From the NCBI GenBank assembly GCA_029248885.1, contig JAQWIL010000017.1, positions 1-64,000 on the forward strand: a stretch of 64,000 nt of DNA. The letters run 5' to 3'. Position numbers and translations under genes: made by a program. Numbering within the stretch: the first letter of the stretch is position 1; the number at the start of each line of letters is the position of its first letter. This DNA comes from Flavobacteriaceae bacterium (GTDB taxonomy: Bacteria; Bacteroidota; Bacteroidia; Flavobacteriales; Flavobacteriaceae). Of the stretch, positions 8,405 through 16,346 are shown in pieces. Below the pieces are notes generated by a model. That model had not been told where the DNA came from. It ran no database searches and saw only the letters and a list, made by a program, of their open reading frames with translations.

Positions 8405-9766
8405 ATGAAAAAGCGCATATTATTTACTCTAATCTTGGGAGCTCAAGCCTTGATCTTGCAAGCACAAACAGCTGTTAACCCTTGGCAAATCACACTTGGG
8501 GCAAACGCAGTTGAGTTTTATGAAAGAGGCGGGATACAATACCAAACAGGTAATGACGGAATCCAACTTGACAATAAAATCAATTATTCAAAATACTTAT
8601 CCTACTTAGAGATATCTCGATATCTTGGAAAGGGAATTTCATTTCATGTTGGAGGCACTCTTAACCAAGTTGATCGAATTACATCAAACCCATCTGAGAA
8701 CCCAGACTTATATTTTAGTGTTGGTGGTGGGGTTACGCTTTCATCGACGTCCTTTTTGGACACAGGAAATTTAAACCCCACCCTAAGTCTAGGAGCGGGA
8801 TATACGAATACCAATGACTATGATTATATGACCACGAACTTAGGCGTTGGGCTGACTTATATGTTTGATCAAAGTTTTGGACTCACACTGAAAGCAAACC
8901 GAAAAGTGTTTTCACGGGAAGCCGGTGACTTGTTTGGCAAACTGGAATCCAGTGGCGATTATGTGAATCAATTTTTGTTTGGGTTTAGCTATGCATTTGG
9001 CAATGGAGATACAGATCGAGACGGCGTTAAAGATGACGTAGATGCATGTGTAAACACCCCCGGCCTACCAGAGCTCAACGGTTGTCCAGATGATGATGGA
9101 GATGGGGTTCGCAATAGCGAAGATGACTGTCCAGACGTTCCAGGCTTAGCAGCTTTGGCAGGTTGTCCAGACATGGATGGCGATACGGTTGCTGACAAAT
9201 ACGACTCATGTCCAGAAACGCCAGGAATACCAGCTTTGGATGGTTGTCCTGATGCAGATGAAGACGGCGTTGCTGATAATGATGATAACTGCCCAGAGGA
9301 ATTTGGTCCTGTCGAAAACAACGGTTGCCCATGGTCAGACCGAGATGGCGACGGGGTCTTTGACAAAGACGACAACTGTCCTGATGTTCCAGGTACCGCC
9401 ACAAACGCAGGTTGCCCAGAGTATCCAATTGAAGGTCTCGAGGAATTGTCCGTCAACTTTGGATCAGATTCATTTGAGATTGATGCCACTTTTGAAGAGC
9501 AACTAGCCGAAGCATTGCGTATAATTGAAGCGAACAGTACGGCAAAAATCATAATCGAGGGGCATGCGGACTCTACAGGAAGCGACCAGATTAATCTTCC
9601 ACTTTCAGAACTCAGAGCGAGTCAAGTTTTAGATTATCTTATTCAAGCGGGAATCAGCCCAGATCGGCTAAGCATTGTCGGTTACGGCTCGTCTCAACCA
9701 CTAGGGGACAACAACACAGCTGATGGACGTGCGCAAAACCGCCGAGTAGATTTTGCAGTGGAATAG
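8405..9766 (+). CDS. OmpA-family outer-membrane protein with thrombospondin type 3 repeats
   Basis: A 453-residue envelope protein. A signal peptide of about 21 residues ends ALILQAQ. Residues 22-198 look like an eight-stranded beta-barrel with alternating hydrophobic strands. Residues 200-335 are calcium-binding TSP3 repeats of the DxDxDGVxDxxDxCP type, and residues 345-453 form a peptidoglycan-binding OmpA C-terminal domain with GHADSTGS and NLPLSELRA. The protein should tether the outer membrane to peptidoglycan. It sits between the two subunit genes of the AddAB-like nuclease but has its own promoter and a strong terminator, so it is probably transcribed separately. Confidence 0.9.
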   Translation: MKKRILFTLILGAQALILQAQTAVNPWQITLGANAVEFYERGGIQYQTGNDGIQLDNKINYSKYLSYLEISRYLGKGISFHVGGTLNQVDRITSNPSENPDLYFSVGGGVTLSSTSFLDTGNLNPTLSLGAGYTNTNDYDYMTTNLGVGLTYMFDQSFGLTLKANRKVFSREAGDLFGKLESSGDYVNQFLFGFSYAFGNGDTDRDGVKDDVDACVNTPGLPELNGCPDDDGDGVRNSEDDCPDVPGLAALAGCPDMDGDTVADKYDSCPETPGIPALDGCPDADEDGVADNDDNCPEEFGPVENNGCPWSDRDGDGVFDKDDNCPDVPGTATNAGCPEYPIEGLEELSVNFGSDSFEIDATFEEQLAEALRIIEANSTAKIIIEGHADSTGSDQINLPLSELRASQVLDYLIQAGISPDRLSIVGYGSSQPLGDNNTADGRAQNRRVDFAVE

Positions 9767-9790
9767 TAGAAACTATAAACTAAACAACAT

Positions 9791-9823
9791 AAAAAACGCA
9801 GTGAAAACTCACTGCGTTTTTTT
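9791..9823. terminator. Terminator after the OmpA-family gene
   Basis: AAAAAACGCAGTGA-AAAC-TCACTGCGTTTTTTT: a 14-base stem with T-run, usable in both directions. Confidence 0.9.
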
Positions 9824-9837
9824 ATTTTTATGCTACC

Positions 9838-12555
9838 ATGAACAATAGCTTTCTTTATGAAGTAGTGAGTTCTCTTTCCAACCCCAACTGGGAGGAACTG
9901 TGCTTTATTGTGCCCAACAAGCGATCAGCCCTACATTTAACCCAAGCGATTAGCGCTCAGCTTGAGAGTCCAACGATTGCTCCTGAAATTATAGATGTTG
10001 ATTCATTCATTCGCAACCTCTCTAGACTTGAGTCCCCACCAAAAATGGAACAATTGTTTGTATTATATAACAGCTATTGTCAAGTTGTTGGCAGCGAAGA
10101 AAGGGATGACTTTATGACCTTTTTAGGATGGGGTGACACCTTGCTGGGCGACTTAGACGCAATAGACAGGAACCTTTTACAACGCAAAGAAGTGTTTGGC
10201 CTGCTAGCAGGAATGCAAGAGATTAAAGCATGGGGTTCAGATGATAACGCTTTTGTAAGACGTTATCTTGGCTTTTGGAAAGCATTGCCAAAAATGTATG
10301 ACTTCTTTTCCTCTGCTCTTTTAGAAAAAGGCCATGGAACAACAGGAATGCTTTGTCGTGAAGCGGTGCGCAATTTGGAGGTTTTTTTAGAAGCCCAGCC
10401 AAAGACCACCTTTATCATTTGTGGGTTTAATGCACTAACCGAAAGCGAGTCGACTTTATTTCAATCTATTTTGGCGCAAAATCGAGGAAAAATTTACTGG
10501 GACGCAGACACCTATTTTTTGCAAAACCCAAAAGAACAATCGGGGCAATACCTAAGCAGTTACAAAAATTGGCCTTACTATGAAAACCAACCCTTTTTGG
10601 GAATTCACAGCACGTTTTTAAACCAGAAAGAGATTGAGGTTATCGAAACCTCAGGGCGGATTGCACAAGCAAAACAGGTGGGGAGTATCCTTAAGGACCT
10701 TTCGACAACAAATCTTGGCTGGGAACGCGTAGCGGTTGTTTTGCCCGACGAATCCCTGCTCAATCCCATTCTTCACGCCCTACCACCCGAGGTAAACAAA
10801 CTCAACATCACCATGGGGCAGCCCTTGCAACAGCAACCCATTTCTGTTTTGATCGAGGCTCTATTTGACTTGCACATGAACCAAACCACAAAAGGATTTT
10901 ACTATAAATCAGTCGTGCAAATTTTGACCCATGAATCGGTTCGAACATACAGCGTAAAAAACGAACTTGATGACCCAAAAGAGTTTGCCCAATCAATAAT
11001 TTCTGGAAACCAACGGTTTTTGACTGCAAACTACCTGAAGAAAACAAACCTATTCAAAGACCTCGGCTTTCTGTTTTCCTCTTGGAACAATCCCATAGAG
11101 GCCGTTCAATCGACATGTACATTACTTCAATTGCTGCTAACGACAGCAGACCCGGATGACAACCAACAACTGGAGTCAATCCATTTGTATTTAGCGCTGT
11201 TTCATCAACTGGATATTCAGCTGCGGACACATCCTTTTATCAAACAAATCAGCGAATTGCGTGCGATATACAACTCACAAATCGGAACGCATAAATTGTC
11301 ATACTCAGGCGAGCCACTAGAAGGGTTACAAATTATGGGAATGCTCGAAACACGATTGTTGGACTTTGATACGGTGATTCTCACACAAGCCAATGAGGGG
11401 ATATTACCCGCAAAGTCTATCGATGACTCATGGATACCTTATGACATGAAAAAGCAGTTTGGGCTTCCAACCCGAGACGAGAAAAACGCCATTTTTTCAT
11501 ACCATTTTTATCGATTGATGTATCGCGCCAAAAAGGTTTATATACTGTATGATGGACAAGGCGATGGGCTTGGCGGAGGAGAGATGAGCCGTTTTGTTCG
11601 CCAATGGGCAACCTGGTTGCCAGAAAATCACAACATGCGATTTTTCAACCAAAACGCGACATTAAATACGGCGACCAGACAACGGCTTGAAATTCCCAAA
11701 ACCCCCAGTCTTCTCAAGCGCTTGGAGGAAATGGCTCAGAAGGGACTGTCCGCGACTGCATTATCGAACTATATTGCCGATCCAATCCGATTTTACAACA
11801 ACTATGTCCTTCGCATTTCGGAGACTGAAGAACTGGAGGAGTCGATTGCTTATCAGACTCTAGGAACGGTTATTCACAACACTCTGGAGGAGTTGTATAC
11901 ACCTTATGTTGCGAAACAACTGACCGTCCAGAACATTGAAAAGATGCAAAACACCCACAAGCAAACCCTTCAGAAACACTTTGAAGATGAGTTAGGTAAA
12001 TCGAGCCATAGAACAGGGAAAAACCTGTTGTTGTTTACGGCAGCAGCGCATAGTATTAAACGTGTTTTAGAAGCTGATAAAAAAGACATTTTGGCGGGAT
12101 CAAGCATTGAGTTGTTGGGTCTCGAAGAATACCGCAAAGTTACACGTACCTATGCAGGTTTCGAACACCCCATTATATTTCACGGCGTTATTGACCGCAT
12201 TGATCGCAAGGATGGGGTCTTGCGGATTTTGGATTATAAAACAGGCCAAACGAACACAAAAGAACTGCGTCCAAGTGAGGTGTCAGACTGCTTATCTGAC
12301 TCTGTTTATGGCAAGTCGTTTCAGGTGTTGTTTTACAGCATGCTTTGGGCAGAAGAAGACCCAAACAGTCCGTTTTATGCAGGGGTAATTTCTGTAAAAA
12401 ACATGAGTAGCGGAACGATGTTTCTTGAGTTGGGCACAGGCAGAACAAAACGCACCGAACTTGTAACAGAAGATCTTGAGAACTTTGAAAAAGAACTTGA
12501 AAAACTCGTGATCGAAATCTACACGCCAGGCATCGCTTTTACGGAGGCGAGCTAG
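9838..12555 (+). CDS. AddB-like PD-(D/E)XK nuclease
   Basis: A 905-residue partner of the AddA-like helicase. The N-terminal half resembles an inactivated helicase (PNKRSALHL near residue 27 in place of a canonical P-loop; ILTQANEGILP near 520). The C-terminal nuclease carries YIADPIRFYNNYVL, LGTVIHNTLEELY and the catalytic RILDYKTGQT near residue 796. The Cys ligands of an iron-sulphur cluster seen in Firmicutes AddB are not obvious. A -7-like TATTTTTA at 9823-9830 is just before the ATG. The stop codon overlaps the convergent membrane-protein gene through the shared bases CTAG. Confidence 0.82.
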   Translation: MNNSFLYEVVSSLSNPNWEELCFIVPNKRSALHLTQAISAQLESPTIAPEIIDVDSFIRNLSRLESPPKMEQLFVLYNSYCQVVGSEERDDFMTFLGWGDTLLGDLDAIDRNLLQRKEVFGLLAGMQEIKAWGSDDNAFVRRYLGFWKALPKMYDFFSSALLEKGHGTTGMLCREAVRNLEVFLEAQPKTTFIICGFNALTESESTLFQSILAQNRGKIYWDADTYFLQNPKEQSGQYLSSYKNWPYYENQPFLGIHSTFLNQKEIEVIETSGRIAQAKQVGSILKDLSTTNLGWERVAVVLPDESLLNPILHALPPEVNKLNITMGQPLQQQPISVLIEALFDLHMNQTTKGFYYKSVVQILTHESVRTYSVKNELDDPKEFAQSIISGNQRFLTANYLKKTNLFKDLGFLFSSWNNPIEAVQSTCTLLQLLLTTADPDDNQQLESIHLYLALFHQLDIQLRTHPFIKQISELRAIYNSQIGTHKLSYSGEPLEGLQIMGMLETRLLDFDTVILTQANEGILPAKSIDDSWIPYDMKKQFGLPTRDEKNAIFSYHFYRLMYRAKKVYILYDGQGDGLGGGEMSRFVRQWATWLPENHNMRFFNQNATLNTATRQRLEIPKTPSLLKRLEEMAQKGLSATALSNYIADPIRFYNNYVLRISETEELEESIAYQTLGTVIHNTLEELYTPYVAKQLTVQNIEKMQNTHKQTLQKHFEDELGKSSHRTGKNLLLFTAAAHSIKRVLEADKKDILAGSSIELLGLEEYRKVTRTYAGFEHPIIFHGVIDRIDRKDGVLRILDYKTGQTNTKELRPSEVSDCLSDSVYGKSFQVLFYSMLWAEEDPNSPFYAGVISVKNMSSGTMFLELGTGRTKRTELVTEDLENFEKELEKLVIEIYTPGIAFTEAS

Positions 12556-13022
12556 TTGGAAGTTTTTCGAATAACACCAATCCCATAATAGAGATACGAA
12601 AACGATTGAAGGCCTAAAAACAGCCAAAGCACTGGCAATAGAGATGGTAGATTGTCCATTACTTGATCAAGGGCTTTGAGCTCCTCCTCGTTCAGGTCGT
12701 TGATGGCAGGGTTATCCGCCAAAGCAGACTCAATGAGTGCGGGGTCAATACTCGCATACATCAACCAAAATACAAAAACCAACACAGCAATAAGCCCAGC
12801 AAAAGCAGCATAAACGACTACCACATAAGACAAGACCTGATCAAAACTTCCCATGTCTACATTTGCGAGTAGCTTTTTTCGGGTTGACCATAACCAAAAC
12901 GGCACCAGTCCAGCGAGAAGAGTTAAGAAAATCCCGCCGCTCATCAGATATTGGATCAGCTGAAAGGCCGATAGTGTTAAGGCAACGTAAAAGATAATGT
13001 TTTGTTTTTGACTAAATGACAT
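12552..13022 (-). CDS. Small integral membrane protein of unknown function
   Basis: A 156-residue protein with about four hydrophobic segments (near residues 10-25, 30-45, 65-90 and 128-150) and an acidic hydrophilic loop ALADNPAINDLNEEELKALD between the third and fourth. I do not recognise a named family with certainty. It is convergent with the AddB-like gene and shares a CTAG stop overlap with it. There is no evidence of a functional link to DNA repair. Confidence 0.65.
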   Translation of the reverse strand: MSFSQKQNIIFYVALTLSAFQLIQYLMSGGIFLTLLAGLVPFWLWSTRKKLLANVDMGSFDQVLSYVVVVYAAFAGLIAVLVFVFWLMYASIDPALIESALADNPAINDLNEEELKALDQVMDNLPSLLPVLWLFLGLQSFSYLYYGIGVIRKTSN

Positions 13023-13098
13023 AAAAACAATGTTTTAGAATCCTGTAAAAATAGAAAAAAGAGCTGGTTTTTGGTTGGAAACAAAACGCCAAATACAG

Positions 13099-13106
13099 TA
13101 TCTTTG
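13099..13106 (+). promoter_or_regulatory. Promoter -7 box for the 28-residue microprotein
   Basis: TATCTTTG is an exact TAnnTTTG match ending four bases before the ATG at 13111, placing the predicted transcript start on the start codon. Confidence 0.6.
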
Positions 13107-13110
13107 CCAT

Positions 13111-13197
13111 ATGGGAGTCGGAGGAGTCTTTTTAGCGAGTATTGCACTTTGTATCGGAGTGGCAATTGTAGCAGAAATTGTTGAGCGCATCAAATAA
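13111..13197 (+). CDS. 28-residue hydrophobic microprotein
   Basis: The short frame translates as MGVGGVFLASIALC then IGVAIVAEIVERIK: a single transmembrane helix ending in a charged tail. A perfect -7 box directly before the ATG argues that it is expressed, probably from a leaderless transcript. It is too short for routine gene callers. Its function is unknown; single-helix microproteins often stabilise larger membrane complexes, but no partner is evident here (neighbours are a membrane protein on the other strand and DoxX-like genes). Confidence 0.5.
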   Translation: MGVGGVFLASIALCIGVAIVAEIVERIK

Positions 13198-13373
13198 GTG
13201 TACCATTTATCTAGCGCAGACTGTCTTCACTTTAACAAGTGTTGGCAAAAAATGGATTTATCCACACACCGATTGACTCCATTAGAATTCACCACCAAAC
13301 CCCGACACATCCTTTTAAAAGCGCTGAAACATCATGTTGAGATGTTTTTGTAACTTTAAACAAATCAAAAGTT

Positions 13374-13718
13374 ATGGAACATATTTCACTATTCTTTCAA
13401 GTTGTTGTTGCGGTTTCTGTTCTGATTGTTTGGGTGTTTCGCTATCACAACGTGATTGCGGAGTTTGAGCAGTTTGGATTTTCGAATGTTTTTAGAAACT
13501 TTGTGGGCGCATCAAAAATTGCCATTTCAACGCTATTATTGACGGGGATTTGCTATGCGGACTTAACACCTTATGCAGCGATTGGCATGGCGGCATTTAT
13601 GTTGGCGGCACAACTGTCTCATCTACGAGCCAAAAATCCGTTTTTACAACGCCTACCTTCTTTGGTGTTTTTGCTGATGTCGGTTTTTGTTGCGTTATTC
13701 CATTTTGGGGTGATTTAG
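13374..13718 (+). CDS. DoxX-like membrane protein (first of a pair)
   Basis: A 114-residue protein with four predicted membrane helices and an FRYHNVIAEFEQFGF segment after helix 1, the pattern of the small DoxX-like family. Family members are often loosely linked with respiration or quinone chemistry; no specific reaction can be assigned. A -7-like TAACTTTA lies about 20 bases upstream. The next gene starts one base after this stop, has the same length and topology, and is probably co-transcribed. Confidence 0.7.
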   Translation: MEHISLFFQVVVAVSVLIVWVFRYHNVIAEFEQFGFSNVFRNFVGASKIAISTLLLTGICYADLTPYAAIGMAAFMLAAQLSHLRAKNPFLQRLPSLVFLLMSVFVALFHFGVI

Positions 13719-13719
13719 G

Positions 13720-14058
13720 ATGGATTATTTTTTAACCATTGTTCTGTTTACAAGCATTTCTTTTGTGGCATATGGAATAAACTCTTTTATTTCAAAGCGT
13801 ATGAAAAAAGAGTTTAAAAGGTGGGGCTTAGAGAACAAACAAAAAACTATTGCTTGCTGTCAGCTCGTTGGTGGAGCCGGCTTGTTTTTTGGTTTAGAGT
13901 GGAACTCAATCCTGATTCTCTCTTCATCTTTTTTGGGAGTGATGATGTTGGTGGCGATAGGAGTTCGAATCAAAGTAAAAGACGACATTTCAGACATTTT
14001 ACCTGCATTTGCTTATTTGGTACTTAGTGCGATGATACTTTATGAAGCGACCGGATAG
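13720..14058 (+). CDS. DoxX-like membrane protein (second of a pair)
   Basis: A 112-residue, four-helix membrane protein with a basic region SKRMKKEFKRWGLE after helix 1 in the place where the upstream gene has its FRYHN segment. The two are likely diverged tandem paralogues forming one unit. The function is unknown. A 22-codon basic open frame that follows around 14110-14170 has no support and was not called. Confidence 0.65.
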   Translation: MDYFLTIVLFTSISFVAYGINSFISKRMKKEFKRWGLENKQKTIACCQLVGGAGLFFGLEWNSILILSSSFLGVMMLVAIGVRIKVKDDISDILPAFAYLVLSAMILYEATG

Positions 14059-14172
14059 CCCCTAGACCCGATAAGTGTTGCAGGTACTCAAGGGCATTTC
14101 AGTTTATATGTATCGCGGACTATTTAAAAGGTTAAGAAGCGGTAGAACCAAAAGAAAAGAGATGTCTATAGT

Positions 14173-14727
14173 TTAGTTTGAGCACGCCCCTCTTGTAAAA
14201 GCACTTACACCACCATAATTCGTAGCCGTACAAGGATTTGAATATGTGAAACCATCACACCCACAAACAGGGTCATATTCTTTTGTGCAAGCAGTGTTTA
14301 CCTTTAAATTATCGGGATTAACGCAATTTCCTTTGGCATCGCCTTTTTTGAAATAGTAGGTGATTTCATCATCTGCAATTAAAGGGTCATCAATAAATGT
14401 TAGCGTAACTTCATCTTTATTAAAGTTGACCATATACTCTCTATTGGTCTGAGTTAAAGTTAACACGTCGTCAATTAAATAATATTCTGAGGGTTCATTT
14501 GGGCTTGATATGTAAACACCACTAGATTTATTCCCCTTACTAACTAAAAGATTTTTACTTGGGAAAAACCACAATTGATTAACACTAAAATCATAATCTT
14601 CGAAAAAGCAGTAACAGCTAACATTTTGAAGGATGTATTGACCACTTAACTCATCTGAACTCGTTGTAATGTTATCATCTTGACACATTTGTAAAAGAAA
14701 CAAAACGGAAAACAGAAAAACTTTCAT
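14173..14727 (-). CDS. Lipoprotein with C-terminal Kazal-type inhibitor domain
   Basis: A 184-residue secreted lipoprotein. The signal FLFSVLFLLQMC ends in a lipobox with Cys15. The middle (residues 25-125) is a beta-rich domain reminiscent of lipocalin-like folds. The C-terminal 40 residues form a Kazal module with the pattern CTKEYDPVCGCDGFTYSNPC followed by two further cysteines. Kazal domains bind and block serine proteases, usually in eukaryotes but also in some bacteria, so surface protection from proteases is a reasonable inference. No operon partner: the next gene on this strand is 70 bases upstream. Confidence 0.8.
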   Translation of the reverse strand: MKVFLFSVLFLLQMCQDDNITTSSDELSGQYILQNVSCYCFFEDYDFSVNQLWFFPSKNLLVSKGNKSSGVYISSPNEPSEYYLIDDVLTLTQTNREYMVNFNKDEVTLTFIDDPLIADDEITYYFKKGDAKGNCVNPDNLKVNTACTKEYDPVCGCDGFTYSNPCTATNYGGVSAFTRGACSN

Positions 14728-14797
14728 AACCCAAAACTAACAAAATCTATGCAAAAAGAGGGTTTAACAACTAAAGGCTTTTAGAAAGAAGAAATGT

Positions 14798-15130
14798 CTA
14801 TCTTTCAATTAGTTCGAAGTAAGTAACAACATACTTATCGTCAACGATTTGTCCTTGAATCTTAGCATCTCTGATCGCATTACAAAAACCATCATCCGAG
14901 TGTGCATCTCCGTAATGGTCGATATCAGTTCCATGAATATAATAGTTAACCCCGTCTATTTTAACAGCTAATTCGCATTTGAAACCATCCATATCAAACA
15001 TACATATACCACAAGATGCTTTTGCTTCGATTACTTGAATATTTGGGTCAAATGGCAATTCTTTTTTTGACGTGTCCTGACTGTATAATGAAAGAGGAAC
15101 TATAAATATTAGTAAAAGTAAATTCTTCAT
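14798..15130 (-). CDS. DUF6370-type small secreted protein
   Basis: A 110-residue protein with signal peptide MKNLLLLIFIVPLSLYSQ. The mature part has KASCGICMFDMDGFKC and ends with an HSDDGFCNAIRDAKIQG motif; four conserved cysteines suggest metal binding or disulphides. I recognise this as the DUF6370 pattern, whose function is not known. The longer in-frame start at 15163 was rejected because the ATG at 15130 leads directly into a signal peptide. Confidence 0.75.
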   Translation of the reverse strand: MKNLLLLIFIVPLSLYSQDTSKKELPFDPNIQVIEAKASCGICMFDMDGFKCELAVKIDGVNYYIHGTDIDHYGDAHSDDGFCNAIRDAKIQGQIVDDKYVVTYFELIER

Positions 15131-15209
15131 AACGCTAATATAAATAACCCAAAAAGCCCACACAATCTTTTGAATATACGCCTATGGTTTTATTTATTAA
15201 ATTAGTGTC

Positions 15210-15746
15210 ATGAAAAACAATACGACGATAAAACGATTACTATTGTTTATTATTGTTGGTTGCTCAACACCAACATCTACACCTACAGTTATCGGCTATG
15301 AAAATGATAACGGTACTACTTTAGAAATCACAAGCGGAAATGTAAGTTCAACAGAAGTTGTAAAAGCATACTTTGACGCATATAATGCTAAAGACTTACA
15401 AGCTGTATACAATTTAGAACACGACGATGTTGTTCTTTATGCACCAAGTGGAATGATGGTCGAAGGGCCCAAACAACATTTGGAGTTAGGGGAACAGTTT
15501 CTTGAAGCAAACCCGATTGCAAATTGGGAAATCGTTTGGTCTATGTCAGCGGATGTAAAGTATGACGATAAGCCAAGCGAAAACTGGGTTACTTCAGGTT
15601 TATTGGTTACATATGGAAAAGACGAAGAGTCAACATCATCAGTTAGTCGAGTAGTTGATCTAATGATTGCTGACGGAAAAGTTAAAAAAGGATATGTCTA
15701 TCAGCGAGAACTTTCAGACTCTGAAAAATCTACCACAGAGCAATAA
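15210..15746 (+). CDS. NTF2-like (SnoaL-type) lipoprotein
   Basis: A 178-residue protein with a lipoprotein signal ending IIVGC (Cys18). Residues 48-165 form an NTF2/SnoaL-like cone domain: VVKAYFDAYNAKDLQAVYNL, then VVLYAPSGMMVEG and a long beta sheet. Such domains bind small ligands or act as isomerases or hydrolases; catalytic residues cannot be assigned here. A 43-residue basic gene follows 28 bases later. Confidence 0.75.
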   Translation: MKNNTTIKRLLLFIIVGCSTPTSTPTVIGYENDNGTTLEITSGNVSSTEVVKAYFDAYNAKDLQAVYNLEHDDVVLYAPSGMMVEGPKQHLELGEQFLEANPIANWEIVWSMSADVKYDDKPSENWVTSGLLVTYGKDEESTSSVSRVVDLMIADGKVKKGYVYQRELSDSEKSTTEQ

Positions 15747-15773
15747 AATTAATGCCACTTAAAACAATAATAT

Positions 15774-15905
15774 ATGTCAAGCAAGTTTTTTGGAAATAGA
15801 TTACAAAAAAATTCACCTAATAAAAAAGGTGAGAAAAGTAAAATGACCAACAAAAACAATAAACAAAAATCTTCTGGAGTTCGAAAAGTAGGAAGGGGTA
15901 GCTAA
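15774..15905 (+). CDS. 43-residue basic protein
   Basis: A short frame MSSKFFGNRLQKNSPNKK continuing with Lys/Asn-rich sequence and ending SGVRKVGRGS. It is highly basic with no hydrophobic segment, so it is probably nucleic-acid or ribosome associated or disordered. Short proteins with a similar FGNR start and a VRKxGRG tail occur in flavobacteria, from memory, but no function is known to me. Below typical gene-calling length. Confidence 0.5.
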   Translation: MSSKFFGNRLQKNSPNKKGEKSKMTNKNNKQKSSGVRKVGRGS

Positions 15906-16021
15906 GCGTTATCTAACCTACAAATTTGATCAGGTTCTTAAAGTGTATGCTTACACAACATTCTAATATCATGTTGGGTTGAAAAAGTGTAATATATGTA
16001 CCATAGAACATCCCAAAAGAT

Positions 16022-16029
16022 TATTTTTG
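16022..16029 (+). promoter_or_regulatory. Promoter -7 box upstream of the tRNA
   Basis: TATTTTTG lies about 20 bases before the tRNA; a second candidate TACTTTAA is at 16037-16044. Confidence 0.4.
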
Positions 16030-16048
16030 TACCAATTACTTTAACTCA

Positions 16049-16125
16049 GGTCCTATAGCTCAGTTGGTTAGAGTAGCTGACTCATAATCAGTTGGTCCCT
16101 GGTTCGAGCCCAGGTGGGACCACCA
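16049..16125 (+). tRNA. tRNA with anticodon CAU, probably tRNA-Ile2
   Basis: A complete cloverleaf: acceptor GGTCCTA/TGGGACC, anticodon arm GCTGA-CTCATAA-TCAGT, T arm CCTGG-TTCGAGC-CCAGG, discriminator A and encoded CCA. The anticodon is CAU. C4-G69 and C5-G68 in the acceptor stem fit the TilS lysidine-synthetase substrate, so Ile2 (reading AUA) is favoured over elongator Met; initiator is excluded by the paired first base. A terminator follows. The 3' end serves as anchor for several downstream degenerate copies. Confidence 0.9.
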
Positions 16126-16130
16126 ACACT

Positions 16131-16173
16131 AACCCCAACTTGTTGATTTTCAATAAGTTGGGGTTCTTTTTTT
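16131..16173 (+). terminator. Terminator of the tRNA
   Basis: AACCCCAACTT paired with AAGTTGGGGTT, followed by CTTTTTTT. Confidence 0.9.
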
Positions 16174-16187
16174 CTTCTATTTGTATG

Positions 16188-16219
16188 TGGTGGGACAAAT
16201 GGTGGGTTAAGTTTGATGG
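16188..16219 (+). repeat. 32-bp word A (tandem 12-mer) after the tRNA terminator
   Basis: Contains GGTGGGACAAAT directly followed by GGTGGGTTAAGT. It aligns with 18509-18540 (23 of 32 bases identical). The differing triplets after each GGTG change together in both halves of each word, as expected for paired recombinase or regulator recognition sites. Both words follow a tRNA 3' end and its terminator. Confidence 0.5.
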
Positions 16220-16254
16220 TTTTAACTACATATTTACAGGGAAGGGATAAAATA

Positions 16255-16276
16255 GGTTCAAGTCCCTGAGGGACCA
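16255..16276 (+). repeat. tRNA 3'-end remnant upstream of the broken BspA-like gene
   Basis: GGTTCAAGTCCCTGAGGGACCA has T-loop and acceptor character and is followed by GAACCAAGTTCG. A near copy lies inverted at 20594-20615, at the same place relative to the other gene copy. No upstream half of a tRNA is present. Confidence 0.55.
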
Positions 16277-16346
16277 GAACCAAGTTCGTTTTAGGGGTTA
16301 ACTCAAATTCTCCTAAATTTGAATCATCAATTTTGAAATGAGAATT

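Noticed and set aside
8989-9552. Long antisense frame inside the OmpA-family gene
   Set aside because: Product of the repetitive GAC/GAT-rich TSP3 coding sequence; low-complexity Ser/Pro translation with no family features.
14059-14172. 22-codon basic peptide downstream of the DoxX-like pair
   Set aside because: No promoter, no pattern and no support beyond an open frame.
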